This document shows positions 1 through 5,977 of a stretch of DNA of 9,321 bases, piece after piece. This stretch comes from an uncultured Prevotellaceae bacterium (GTDB taxonomy: Bacteria > Bacteroidota > Bacteroidia > Bacteroidales > Bacteroidaceae). The stretch spans positions 1 through 9,321 of the forward strand of contig CALCEL010000097.1 in NCBI GenBank assembly GCA_937900485.1, given 5' to 3'. The position numbers and the translations under genes are program-made. The notes under the pieces were generated by a model. It made no database searches. It had not been told where the DNA came from and worked only from the letters and a program-made list of their open reading frames with translations. Numbering within the stretch: position 1 is the first letter of the stretch; the number at the start of each line of letters is the position of its first letter.

Positions 1-53
1 CTAAGACTCTATGCACTACACGACTGCCGTATCACTCGAAATGTCGGATGAAC

Positions 54-88
54 CAAAAATATATCTTAAAACACCATATAGAATCAAA
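54..88 (-). promoter_or_regulatory. Candidate Bacteroidetes-type promoter facing left
   Basis: On the minus strand TATTTTTG (61 down to 54) matches the Bacteroidetes -7 consensus TAnnTTTG exactly. A TTTG (88 down to 85) lies 23 bases upstream, the upper end of the spacing accepted for the -33 box. The predicted transcript would start near position 45 and run off the left edge, so its target is not visible. The motif is short and the region AT-rich, so chance occurrence is possible. Confidence 0.3.
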
Positions 89-148
89 AGAAAACACTGA
101 CAGGATTTTCATTCCATTTCGCACATTTTCCGTTGTCACATATTTCCC

Positions 149-178
149 TTTTTCCGTTGACACGTGTCAGCGAAAAAA
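149..178. repeat. 30-bp imperfect palindrome centred on an ACGT core
   Basis: The twelve bases tgacacgtgtca (158-169) are a perfect palindrome. It continues outward through one G:T pair, two G:C pairs, one mismatch and five T:A pairs, so the whole block reads T-run, GC stem, A-run on both strands. A bidirectional terminator would have the opposite order (A-run, stem, T-run), so this is not one. A dimeric-regulator operator or a cruciform-like repeat are the remaining readings. A related half, ttttccgttg, occurs just upstream at 126-135 and again at 150-159. Confidence 0.45.
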
Positions 179-215
179 TGACTTCTGAAATTTTCTCATG
201 CTTTATTCGGCGTCT

Positions 216-304
216 GAAATTCTTAGGTTAGGACGTTGAAAAATTCAGGTTAGGATTTTGAAAAACGCAGACCTGTTTGTAGCATATATCCTAACCTAAG
301 AATT
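216..304. repeat. 16-bp inverted repeat with an internal third copy
   Basis: The arm at 218-233 (aattcttaggttagga) is the exact reverse complement of 289-304. Between them, at 242-255, lies a second direct copy lacking two bases (aattcaggttagga). Copies one and two also share the following ttgaaaaa after two variable bases, giving a degenerate 24-26 base tandem unit. Because there are two left-facing copies and one right-facing partner, a transcript could form either of two mutually exclusive stems: 16 bp with a 55-base loop, or 9+5 bp with a 33-base loop. A further partial copy, taacctaa, occurs at 359-366. No function is recognised. Confidence 0.6.
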
Positions 305-315
305 CAAAAAAAGAG

Positions 316-339
316 ACACAAGGTTTTTAAATACCTTAT
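316..339. repeat. aaggt/acctt dyad, copy 1 (left)
   Basis: Half sites acacaaggt (316-324) and ataccttat (331-339) flank a six-base spacer, ttttaa. The core aaggt...acctt is an inverted repeat, and allowing one mismatch the full 18 bases 320-337 are palindromic. The same two nine-base halves flank a four-base spacer at 8504-8525, in the other large intergenic area of this window. This resembles a regulator half-site pair or a small dispersed repeat. Confidence 0.4.
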
Positions 340-420
340 TTATGGATTATCAATAAGTTAACCTAATTTTAACTCAAAAATAGGTATAAGAAATTTGGTA
401 ACACCCCAAACTGTCAGCTT

Positions 421-535
421 TTCCGCCCTTCCACTTGACCTGTGACAAAGCGCACGGTGTCTTTCCTTCGTAACAACGATTCTGATGCGCAGCAAGTTGT
501 CGCAAAAAGAGCAACTGGCATAGAACTGGGCGGAA
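421..535. other. Nested stem structure, possible conserved intergenic element or RNA
   Basis: An outer 8-bp perfect stem pairs ttccgccc (421-428) with gggcggaa (528-535). Inside it are gcgca/tgcgc (450-454 with 486-490) and agttg/caact (495-499 with 512-516), giving a three-stem nested layout. The short leftward frames across this stretch recall tiny hypothetical proteins often annotated in Prevotella-type genomes. That is from memory and unverified; if true, it would suggest a recurrent DNA or RNA element rather than a protein. No promoter or terminator specific to it is evident. Confidence 0.25.
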
Positions 536-591
536 TGTGTAAGAGATGAAACAAGACGGAACACGGAAAGACGTGACACAGACAAGCATAT

Positions 592-626
592 AAAAAAGCA
601 AGCCGAAGGATAAACCCTCGGCTTGC
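592..626 (-). terminator. Rho-independent terminator after the tandem SGNH esterase
   Basis: Arms 598-609 and 615-626 form a 12-position stem with one mismatch (607/617) around a five-base loop. On the minus strand the stem is followed by six T residues (597-592). It lies 22 bases after the stop codon of the leftward esterase gene, as expected for the end of that transcription unit. Confidence 0.9.
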
Positions 627-648
627 ATTGCGTTTATGATGAGACGTC

Positions 649-2388
649 TTACTTCTTAAGTAACTCAGCCACAGGACTCTTTATGCCGCGGAGACCCTTG
701 GCCACACTCTGTGCGTTGAGCTGAGCGCCCTTGAGTGATGTGTGCGTATGGTCATGGTTGAAGTACTGCATGGCAGCCTCCTTACCCTTCTTGCCGCACT
801 TCTTGTCGAGGTAGTCGGCAGTGATGTTATGCACATCCACGAACTCGACACCCATCTCCTCGGCTATCTGCTTATCCCACTCAGGGATATACTTGTCGTT
901 CCTGCGCTCTATGTAATAACGTCCCTTCTTCTCTTTGACAGGATAGAACGTACCCTTGACGTCGCCCTTACCCTCATGCCACTCATTACGAGGAGTGAAC
1001 GAGAGGATCACAGGATGCGCGCCCTTCTCCAACGCGTCGTTGACCATCTTCTTCACGTACCATCCGAAAGAGTAGACGACCTTGTTCTTGCCATTGCTCT
1101 TGAGGTGGTACACATGGCTCGTGTCACCGGCGCATGCTATCACGCCTCGTTCCTTGTCGCGGTCGATACCTCCGATGTCATTATGTCCGTACTGGATGAG
1201 CACCACGTCACCAGGCTCTAGAGAGTTATACACCTCTTCCCATCTGCCCTCGTCGATATACGTGCGTGTGGAACGTCCAGCCTTAGCCTGATTCTGGAAC
1301 ACACACTTCGTGCTGTCGAACACGGTGTAGCCCTGTGAGCCCCACCCCCACATGCCGTCCGGCTTCTTATCCTCGTTCTTACCTGTTGAGTCGCCGCAGA
1401 GGAACACCATAGGCTTGTCCTTTTGACGTCGCTTGTCGCAACGCTTAGGTGTCACCTTGTCACTCATGAACGACTTGAGACGTGTCAACTGGCTGTCACT
1501 GCTTGCCGCCACACCCTCAGCCGCACTGCGCGCGTTCATCATGGCTCCCCATGCGCTTGAGTGAATCTTGTCAAGGTAGAAATGGTAGTCAGTCTTCCAT
1601 TTGCCGTAGCTCTCGAGCTTACGCGCGGAGATGTCATTGAGGTCGATAACCGGGCATCCCATCTCCTTACCCAGCTTAAAGATGGCTGGCGTGAAGTCTG
1701 TCAGCTTACGTTGTATCTTATTAGGGTCGGTAGCCTCGTAGGCATTGCGAGGAGTGAGGGTGAAAAGCACCGGTGTGCCTCCCTTGGCGCGCACCTCGTT
1801 GACAAAGCGTCGGATGTATCCGCCGAAGGTATAGACTGTGTCTTGTGACTTCGTCACCTTATTATATATGATAACAGAGTCGTTAGCGAGACTGAGCTTA
1901 CCGTCAGGTCGGTAGCTGGAGCGAGCGCGTATGGAGTCAATAGGACCATTGTCGTTATGTCCAAGTTCCAGAAACACATAGTCGCCCGGTCGCACAGCAC
2001 TGACAACAGGAGTCCACAGGTTCTTATAGAACGTGCGAGGCGAGGTGCCGCCCAGAGCGTGGTTCTCCACGGTTATCTTACTCTCATCATAATACTCATG
2101 TGCATAGAAGCCCCAGCCCCACTGACCATTGTCGCCATTGCCGCGTGTGCCGGTACGCATCGTGGAGTTACCAACGAGGAACAGAACCGGGTTGTCACCC
2201 TTACGTGACGAGCCTGGTACAGGACGCGCCTGATTGGCGATGTCGATGGAGTCGGCGGTAAGGTCACGCACACCGTTTATGTCGAGCCAGATATCCTGTG
2301 CCGACATGCTGGTAACTAAAATTGAGGACTGTAACGCCACTGCAGCCAAAAGTGCCGCCGCGCGTGTCATCCTTGATGTCTTTAACAT
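649..2388 (-). CDS. Secreted tandem-domain SGNH hydrolase, rhamnogalacturonan acetylesterase-like
   Basis: Probable secreted carbohydrate esterase (CE12-like), expected to remove acetyl groups from pectin such as rhamnogalacturonan I; the substrate is inferred from family resemblance. The 579-residue product starts with a signal peptide (residues 1 to about 30: basic n-region, AAALLAAVAL core, cleavage near SMSA). Two SGNH domains follow. Domain 1 has GNST (Ser75), an oxyanion Gly in GGTSPRTF (about 113), GHND (Asn145) and DKIH (Asp273, His276). Domain 2 has GDST (Ser334), AGRSTRTY (Gly371), GHND (Asn403) and DHTH (Asp546, His549). Both triads appear intact; domain 1 has Asn for Asp before the Ser. 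ATG 2388 was chosen because it gives a clean signal peptide. An upstream ATG at 2472 overlaps the Nudix stop (ATGA) but adds 28 non-signal-like residues; ATGs at 2445, 2439 and 2370 are also possible. It is the last gene before a terminator. Confidence 0.88.
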   Translation of the reverse strand: MLKTSRMTRAAALLAAVALQSSILVTSMSAQDIWLDINGVRDLTADSIDIANQARPVPGSSRKGDNPVLFLVGNSTMRTGTRGNGDNGQWGWGFYAHEYYDESKITVENHALGGTSPRTFYKNLWTPVVSAVRPGDYVFLELGHNDNGPIDSIRARSSYRPDGKLSLANDSVIIYNKVTKSQDTVYTFGGYIRRFVNEVRAKGGTPVLFTLTPRNAYEATDPNKIQRKLTDFTPAIFKLGKEMGCPVIDLNDISARKLESYGKWKTDYHFYLDKIHSSAWGAMMNARSAAEGVAASSDSQLTRLKSFMSDKVTPKRCDKRRQKDKPMVFLCGDSTGKNEDKKPDGMWGWGSQGYTVFDSTKCVFQNQAKAGRSTRTYIDEGRWEEVYNSLEPGDVVLIQYGHNDIGGIDRDKERGVIACAGDTSHVYHLKSNGKNKVVYSFGWYVKKMVNDALEKGAHPVILSFTPRNEWHEGKGDVKGTFYPVKEKKGRYYIERRNDKYIPEWDKQIAEEMGVEFVDVHNITADYLDKKCGKKGKEAAMQYFNHDHTHTSLKGAQLNAQSVAKGLRGIKSPVAELLKK

Positions 2389-2468
2389 AGATAGTAAAGT
2401 TAGTTTGATTATATGATTATTTGTTGTTATCCTATTCATTGTCATCACCTGACCGGGACAGTGAAGCG

Positions 2469-2990
2469 TCATCGTATGCCGTCGAACAGTGACACACGTG
2501 TCATCTCTTTCTCGAAGTTAGGAGTGAACACACCCTTGCCCACACTGTCGAGTATCTCGTCACGGCTCCAGAAACGTCCTCCGTCCAGCTCTTCGCTTGG
2601 TGTTATCATCCCGTCGTACACCGTCTTATGAACGAACACCAGCTCACGCTCACGGTCGGACTCGAAGACATAGCTGCACATACGCTTCGGCACGAATTCG
2701 CTGATGCCCAGCTCCTCTCTCGCCTCTCTGAGCAGCGCGTCCTCCACGCATTCGCCGAGGTCCACATGGCCACCCACGGCAGTGTCCCACTTACCCGGCT
2801 GTATGTCCTTCCAGTCCGGACGGCGCTGCAGGTAGAGCTCGCCGCGACTGTTGAACACATGCAGATGAACCACGGGATGCAGTTTCTTACTTCCTCCGTG
2901 ACACTCACCTCTGGTGGCTGCTCCTATGATGTTACCGTCCTCATCGACGACCGGGAACATCTCCTCGTTATTATCTCGCATTTTAGTCAT
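2469..2990 (-). CDS. Nudix hydrolase, YfcD/IDI-like subgroup
   Basis: A 173-residue cytosolic Nudix enzyme expected to cleave a diphosphate-linked substrate with Mg2+; the exact substrate is unknown. The full Nudix box Gx5Ex7REUxEExGU lies at residues 74-96 (GGHVDLGE, then REAREELGI). Upstream, DEDGNIIGAATRGECHG and LHPVVHLHVF with LQRRPDWKDIQPGKWD resemble the IDI-like/YfcD group, whose members were named by similarity to isopentenyl-diphosphate isomerase. That reaction should not be assumed, because YfcD-type proteins are not shown to do it. ATG 2990 was chosen; a GTG at 3014 adds eight residues and an ATG at 2981 removes three. The gene lies 36 bp after the queA stop, and that gap holds a small GC hairpin (3013-3017 with 3023-3027). 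The esterase follows about 80 bp downstream, so co-transcription is plausible. Confidence 0.88.
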   Translation of the reverse strand: MTKMRDNNEEMFPVVDEDGNIIGAATRGECHGGSKKLHPVVHLHVFNSRGELYLQRRPDWKDIQPGKWDTAVGGHVDLGECVEDALLREAREELGISEFVPKRMCSYVFESDRERELVFVHKTVYDGMITPSEELDGGRFWSRDEILDSVGKGVFTPNFEKEMTRVSLFDGIR

Positions 2991-3026
2991 GTATAAGTCA
3001 TTAACAAACAGCACACGCCGCGCGTG

Positions 3027-4292
3027 TCATGGCATGAGCAGTGAAGAGTCACCATAGCTCAGGAAACGGAAGTCGTGCGAGAGGGCATAGTCATATATCT
3101 TATGCCAGTCGCCTTTGACAAATGCCGACACGAGCAACAGCAGCGTGCTCTGAGGCTGATGGAAATTCGTCACCATACGTCTGACGATATGATAGTCATA
3201 TCCCGGAGCTATGATAATCTGGGTGCTGGAGTGTAACACATCCATGGCGTGACGTCCCATGTAGTCGAGCAATGCTCGTAGAGCCTCAACGGTGGACAAC
3301 GGCTCAGCACCGTATGCCTCACAGCGCTCCACATACTCATACGGCAACCACTGCTCCACGTGCAGTTCCTCGCCGTCACCGCTCTCGTCCGTCAGACTCA
3401 GGCTCTTAACACCCATGTAATAGAGGCTCTCCAGCGTACGCACACTCGTGGTGCCTACCGCTATGGCTTTTCCGCCATGCGCTATGAGCTTCTCGATGGT
3501 CTGACGACGCACGGCGATATGCTCCGTGTGCATCTCATGACCACCAATCTCCTCGCTCTTCACTGGCTTGAACGTGCCGGCGCCCACGTGAAGCGTCAGC
3601 TCCTCACGCTCAATACCGGCGTCATCAATAGCCTTCAGCACACGCTCCGTGAAATGCAGACCTGCGGTAGGTGCCGCCACACTGCCCTTAATCTTGGAAT
3701 AAACGGTCTGGTACGTCCTCTTGTCAGACTCCTGCGTCTCTCGGTTGAGGTATGGCGGTATAGGCAGCTCGCCCACAGCGTCGAGAAGCTCTGCCCACGT
3801 ATAGTCACCATCCCACGTGAAACGTATCTCATGACTCGTCCCATGCAGACCCAAACGCTCACACGACAGTGTCAGCGTTTGGCCGTCAGGCATCTCGATG
3901 GCACGGCTCAGACTGCCCTCCTTCCATTTCTTCAGATTGCCCACCAGACAATACCATGTCACACATCCTCTCTGCGAGAAGTTGAGCTGATAGTCATTCG
4001 GAGATGCCGGCTCGAGGCAGAACACCTCGATGAGAGCACCCTGTACTCCATCCTGAGTGCTCGCCTTACGGAAATGCAGTCGGGCCTGAATAACCTTCGT
4101 GTTGTTAAACACCATGAGGGCGTTCGAAGGCAGGTAAGATGGTAAGGAGGTGAACACGTCTTCCCGCACCTCACCATGGTCGTACACGAGCAGCTTGCTG
4201 CTGTCACGCTCCGCCAGCGGGAATTTGGCTATCCGTTCATCAGGCAACGGATAGTTATAGTCTGATATATGTATGTTCTGTGGTTTATTCAT
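3027..4292 (-). CDS. queA: S-adenosylmethionine:tRNA ribosyltransferase-isomerase (QueA), long form
   Basis: Transfers and isomerises the ribosyl part of S-adenosylmethionine onto preQ1 at the wobble position of GUN-anticodon tRNAs, making epoxyqueuosine, the next-to-last step of queuosine synthesis. Family landmarks run in order: DERIAKFPLAERDSSKLL (18-35), NNTKVIQARL (63-72), PTAGLHFT (208-215), LHVGAGTFKPV (234-244), MHTEHIAV (254-261), VGTTSVRTLES (279-289), and TNFHQPQSTLLLLVSAF with the closing FRFLSYGDSSLLM (375-420). At 421 residues it is longer than the roughly 350 of the Escherichia coli enzyme. Much of the excess is an acidic segment at about 291-356, between VRTLES and the TQIIIAPGY strand. 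I recall a long paralogue in Bacteroidetes, so the exact role may differ from canonical QueA. The start ATG 4292 follows an A/G-rich leader (gaagaag). Confidence 0.93.
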   Translation of the reverse strand: MNKPQNIHISDYNYPLPDERIAKFPLAERDSSKLLVYDHGEVREDVFTSLPSYLPSNALMVFNNTKVIQARLHFRKASTQDGVQGALIEVFCLEPASPNDYQLNFSQRGCVTWYCLVGNLKKWKEGSLSRAIEMPDGQTLTLSCERLGLHGTSHEIRFTWDGDYTWAELLDAVGELPIPPYLNRETQESDKRTYQTVYSKIKGSVAAPTAGLHFTERVLKAIDDAGIEREELTLHVGAGTFKPVKSEEIGGHEMHTEHIAVRRQTIEKLIAHGGKAIAVGTTSVRTLESLYYMGVKSLSLTDESGDGEELHVEQWLPYEYVERCEAYGAEPLSTVEALRALLDYMGRHAMDVLHSSTQIIIAPGYDYHIVRRMVTNFHQPQSTLLLLVSAFVKGDWHKIYDYALSHDFRFLSYGDSSLLMP

Positions 4293-4366
4293 CTTCTTCT
4301 ATTGTTGTTTTATTCTGTTACCACGCTTCGATGCGGGTATTATGATATGAAATGACCGAAACGACG

Positions 4367-4435
4367 ATGACGGAAGGCACGTCAAGAAACGATGCGACGT
4401 CACATACGCCGCAAGACGTGCTAAGACTCCGTCAT
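4367..4435. repeat. Compound palindrome in the birA-queA spacer
   Basis: The 163-bp spacer between birA and queA contains two nested perfect inverted repeats: atgacgga (4367-4374) with tccgtcat (4428-4435), and gcacgtc (4377-4383) with gacgtgc (4415-4421). They are separated by small internal loops and enclose about 31 bases. On the leftward transcript this would be a stem of 8+7 bp with an internal loop. No T-run follows, so it is not a standard intrinsic terminator. It could be an mRNA-stability or attenuation structure ahead of queA, or a small repeat insertion. Confidence 0.5.
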
Positions 4436-4455
4436 GACACGACGAGCAAACTGGT

Positions 4456-5223
4456 CTAATGACAGTCGATAAGGAATCGCACCTCCTTGAACTCATAACG
4501 CACCGAGGCACCGTTGTCGAACCTGAGAACCAGATGTCCCGTAGGCTCAATGCCGGCAATCTCCGCAGTGAACTCTCCTCTCACATCCTCAAAGTGATGA
4601 CGTCCATCTCGCCAATACAGGCTACGCATATACTCTGCCCTGACCTTGTCTGCCTCTCCGCGTCTCACATCCTCGTAGTAGAGACGGAACCGTCGCATCA
4701 CATCATCGAGTATAGTCTCACGGTCCAGCTCATGACCACAGAGCTGACACATGGACACAGGGTTCGGAGCGTCGCTGTGGAACTCCTGCTGGTTGACGTT
4801 GATGCCCGTACCGATAATACAGTTGGCTATCACACGTCCCAGAAGGTCACACTCGATGAGCGTGCCCGACACTTTCCTGTCTCCCACGTACACGTCGTTG
4901 GGCCATTTCACGCTCACCGCCTCAGTGACATCCTCGGCGACGAGAGCTTCACGTACAGCTCCGCACACTGCCAGCGCCATGCACTGCGACAAGATGAACT
5001 GCTCGGAAGGAAGAGTGAAGTCAGGATGACAGAGAATGGAGAAGAGCAGGTTAACGCCTGTCTCCGACTCCCAGCTGTTGCCCTGCTGTCCCCTGCCCGC
5101 CGTCTGACTGTCAGCCACCACGAGTGTCATGCCCGGCATGTCGCATCGCGAGTCAAGCATGTCACGTACGAAGCTGTTGGTCGAGTCGACCACCGGCAGA
5201 TTGATTCTGTAAAGTTGTTCCAT
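4456..5223 (-). CDS. birA: Biotin--[acetyl-CoA-carboxylase] ligase (BirA-type, no HTH)
   Basis: Activates biotin with ATP and attaches it to the lysine of biotin carboxyl carrier proteins such as that of acetyl-CoA carboxylase. The 255 residues start directly with the catalytic domain, so this is a monofunctional class without the N-terminal winged helix that makes E. coli BirA a repressor. Landmarks: DSTN (13-16), AGRGQQGNSW (42-51, biotinyl-adenylate loop), KWPNDVYV (106-113, with the catalytic-type lysine), KVSGTLIE (117-124) and GTGINVN (138-144). A small C-terminal SH3-like domain probably spans about 205-250. Residues equivalent to E. coli Arg118 and Arg119 are both Gln; Gln at the first is, I believe, common in Bacteroidetes. 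It starts 9 bp after the cyclo-ligase stop, and a promoter-like site covers that junction. Confidence 0.93.
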   Translation of the reverse strand: MEQLYRINLPVVDSTNSFVRDMLDSRCDMPGMTLVVADSQTAGRGQQGNSWESETGVNLLFSILCHPDFTLPSEQFILSQCMALAVCGAVREALVAEDVTEAVSVKWPNDVYVGDRKVSGTLIECDLLGRVIANCIIGTGINVNQQEFHSDAPNPVSMCQLCGHELDRETILDDVMRRFRLYYEDVRRGEADKVRAEYMRSLYWRDGRHHFEDVRGEFTAEIAGIEPTGHLVLRFDNGASVRYEFKEVRFLIDCH

Positions 5224-5227
5224 ACCG

Positions 5228-5256
5228 CAAAGTTATACTTTTTTTGACGAATCACA
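5228..5256 (-). promoter_or_regulatory. Candidate promoter for birA overlapping the upstream stop codon
   Basis: On the minus strand TAACTTTG (5235 down to 5228), inside TATAACTTTGC, matches the -7 consensus TAnnTTTG exactly and contains the TAA stop of the cyclo-ligase gene. TGTG (5256 down to 5253) lies 17 bases upstream and matches TTTG at three of four positions; an A7 tract fills part of the spacer. The -7 box ends only four bases before the birA ATG, so transcription from it would start at or just inside the start codon. Confidence 0.4.
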
Positions 5257-5859
5257 GCTGCCACACGTCATATTTTGGCAGACCACCTCACTCATCCTCA
5301 CGTCGTGCGGCTCACTGGGCACCTCGTCGACCATCTGAAAGGGAAAACACAGACCAGTCCTGTGAGCCTTCGACAGCTTGGGCAGCAGACGGTCATAATA
5401 GCCCTTGCCACGGCCAAGACGATGACCATAAGCGTCGAACGCCATGCCTGGCACAACGACAAGGTCAACCTCACCGTAACGACTCTCAGGAAACAGGACG
5501 CCACACGGCTCGTATATCCCATAGGCTCCCAGCGACAGGCTGTCCTCACCATCGTACACACGCAACTCAAGGTCGTCACCCTTGACCATGGGCAACAACA
5601 CCGTTTTGCCGTCATGCGACGCAGCTGCAAGCAAGGATGCCGTGTCGACCTCATCAGGCAACGAGTGGTAGAGAAGCACGACACGCGCGGCAAGCCACAG
5701 ACCGTCACTCATCAATGAACGGCACAACGAGAGCGACCACTCAGACAGACACTCCGCAGTGTACTGTTTCTTCTTACGCCTCACACATGCGCGTAATTCC
5801 TTTTTCACAGACTGACGCTCCGACACATAGCCGGACGACATAACACCACCACTTTCCAT
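5233..5859 (-). CDS. 5-formyltetrahydrofolate cyclo-ligase
   Basis: Converts 5-formyltetrahydrofolate to 5,10-methenyltetrahydrofolate with ATP, returning a storage or inhibitory folate to the one-carbon pool. The 208-residue protein has the family features in order: the N-terminal basic KKELR segment (19-23) followed by a KKKQY stretch (29-33), YHSLPDEVDT (64-73), the LLPMV strand (88-92), GAYGIYEP (111-118), and the signature DLVVVPGMAFDAYGHRLGRG followed by KGYYDR (132-157), which forms the ATP/folate site. The length is normal for the family (about 180-210). ATG 5859 was taken; an ATG at 5841 would remove six poorly conserved residues. It appears to be the first gene of a leftward unit with birA, 9 bp apart. 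A Bacteroidetes-type promoter lies about 60 bp upstream. The C-terminal tail, ending in CGSCDSSKKV, contains several Cys and has no assigned role. Confidence 0.93.
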   Translation of the reverse strand: MESGGVMSSGYVSERQSVKKELRACVRRKKKQYTAECLSEWSLSLCRSLMSDGLWLAARVVLLYHSLPDEVDTASLLAAASHDGKTVLLPMVKGDDLELRVYDGEDSLSLGAYGIYEPCGVLFPESRYGEVDLVVVPGMAFDAYGHRLGRGKGYYDRLLPKLSKAHRTGLCFPFQMVDEVPSEPHDVRMSEVVCQNMTCGSCDSSKKV

Positions 5860-5920
5860 AATGATAACCTTTTATTGCTAAATGAGGCACAACACATATA
5901 ACGTGTCCTCTAACGTCATA

Positions 5921-5955
5921 CAAAATTATCAAAAAAAAAGAAATAAAGTGTCAAA
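5921..5955 (-). promoter_or_regulatory. Candidate promoter of the cyclo-ligase-birA unit
   Basis: On the minus strand TAATTTTG (5928 down to 5921) matches TAnnTTTG exactly and TTTG (5955 down to 5952) supplies a -33 box, 23 bases apart. Nine consecutive T residues (A9 on the plus strand, 5931-5939) sit within that spacer. The leader of about 55 bases contains a weak stem, gaggac/gtgcctc-like, at about 5884-5910. It lies back to back with the rightward promoter at 5978-6009. Confidence 0.5.
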
Positions 5956-5977
5956 TCGATGTTTTTCGCTCACTTTA

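Larger units (their letters stand above)
1..591. other. Long gene-free region rich in repeats and dyads
   Basis: No reading frame here carries a recognisable motif. Two short overlapping leftward frames between about 358 and 628 look spurious: the longer starts inside the terminator hairpin of the neighbouring gene. The stretch is AT-rich up to about 400 and then closer to the genome average. It holds several structured elements listed separately: a leftward promoter-like site (54-88), a 30-bp palindrome (149-178), an inverted/direct repeat group (216-304), an aaggt/acctt dyad (316-339), a small dyad agttaa/ttaact (356-374), and a nested stem structure (421-535). Whether the region is regulatory, a non-coding RNA locus or the remnant of a small repeat element cannot be decided from one copy. 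Confidence 0.6.

Noticed and set aside
358..628. Two overlapping leftward short frames of 75 and 84 codons
   Set aside because: The longer begins inside the terminator hairpin, neither has a promoter or recognisable motif, and their span overlaps a nested stem structure. They are treated as chance frames.
2357..2370. 14-base repeat gccgcgcgtgtcat, also at 3017-3030
   Set aside because: One shared 14-mer in about 9 kb is near chance expectation, and both copies lie in or beside coding sequence of similar composition.
2389..2472. Upstream start for the esterase overlapping the Nudix stop as ATGA
   Set aside because: The overlap is attractive for translational coupling, but the added 28 residues are not signal-like and bury the clear signal peptide that begins at 2388.
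3360..4145. Long plus-strand frame opposite queA
   Set aside because: It is antisense to a gene with complete family motifs, and its translation shows none; it is a frame shadow in GC-rich coding DNA.
4299..4559. Short leftward frame across the birA-queA spacer
   Set aside because: It overlaps the 3' end of birA out of frame, covers the compound palindrome, and has no recognisable features.
4459..5247. 262-codon plus-strand frame opposite birA
   Set aside because: Antisense to an intact biotin ligase, with no signal peptide, motif or promoter of its own.
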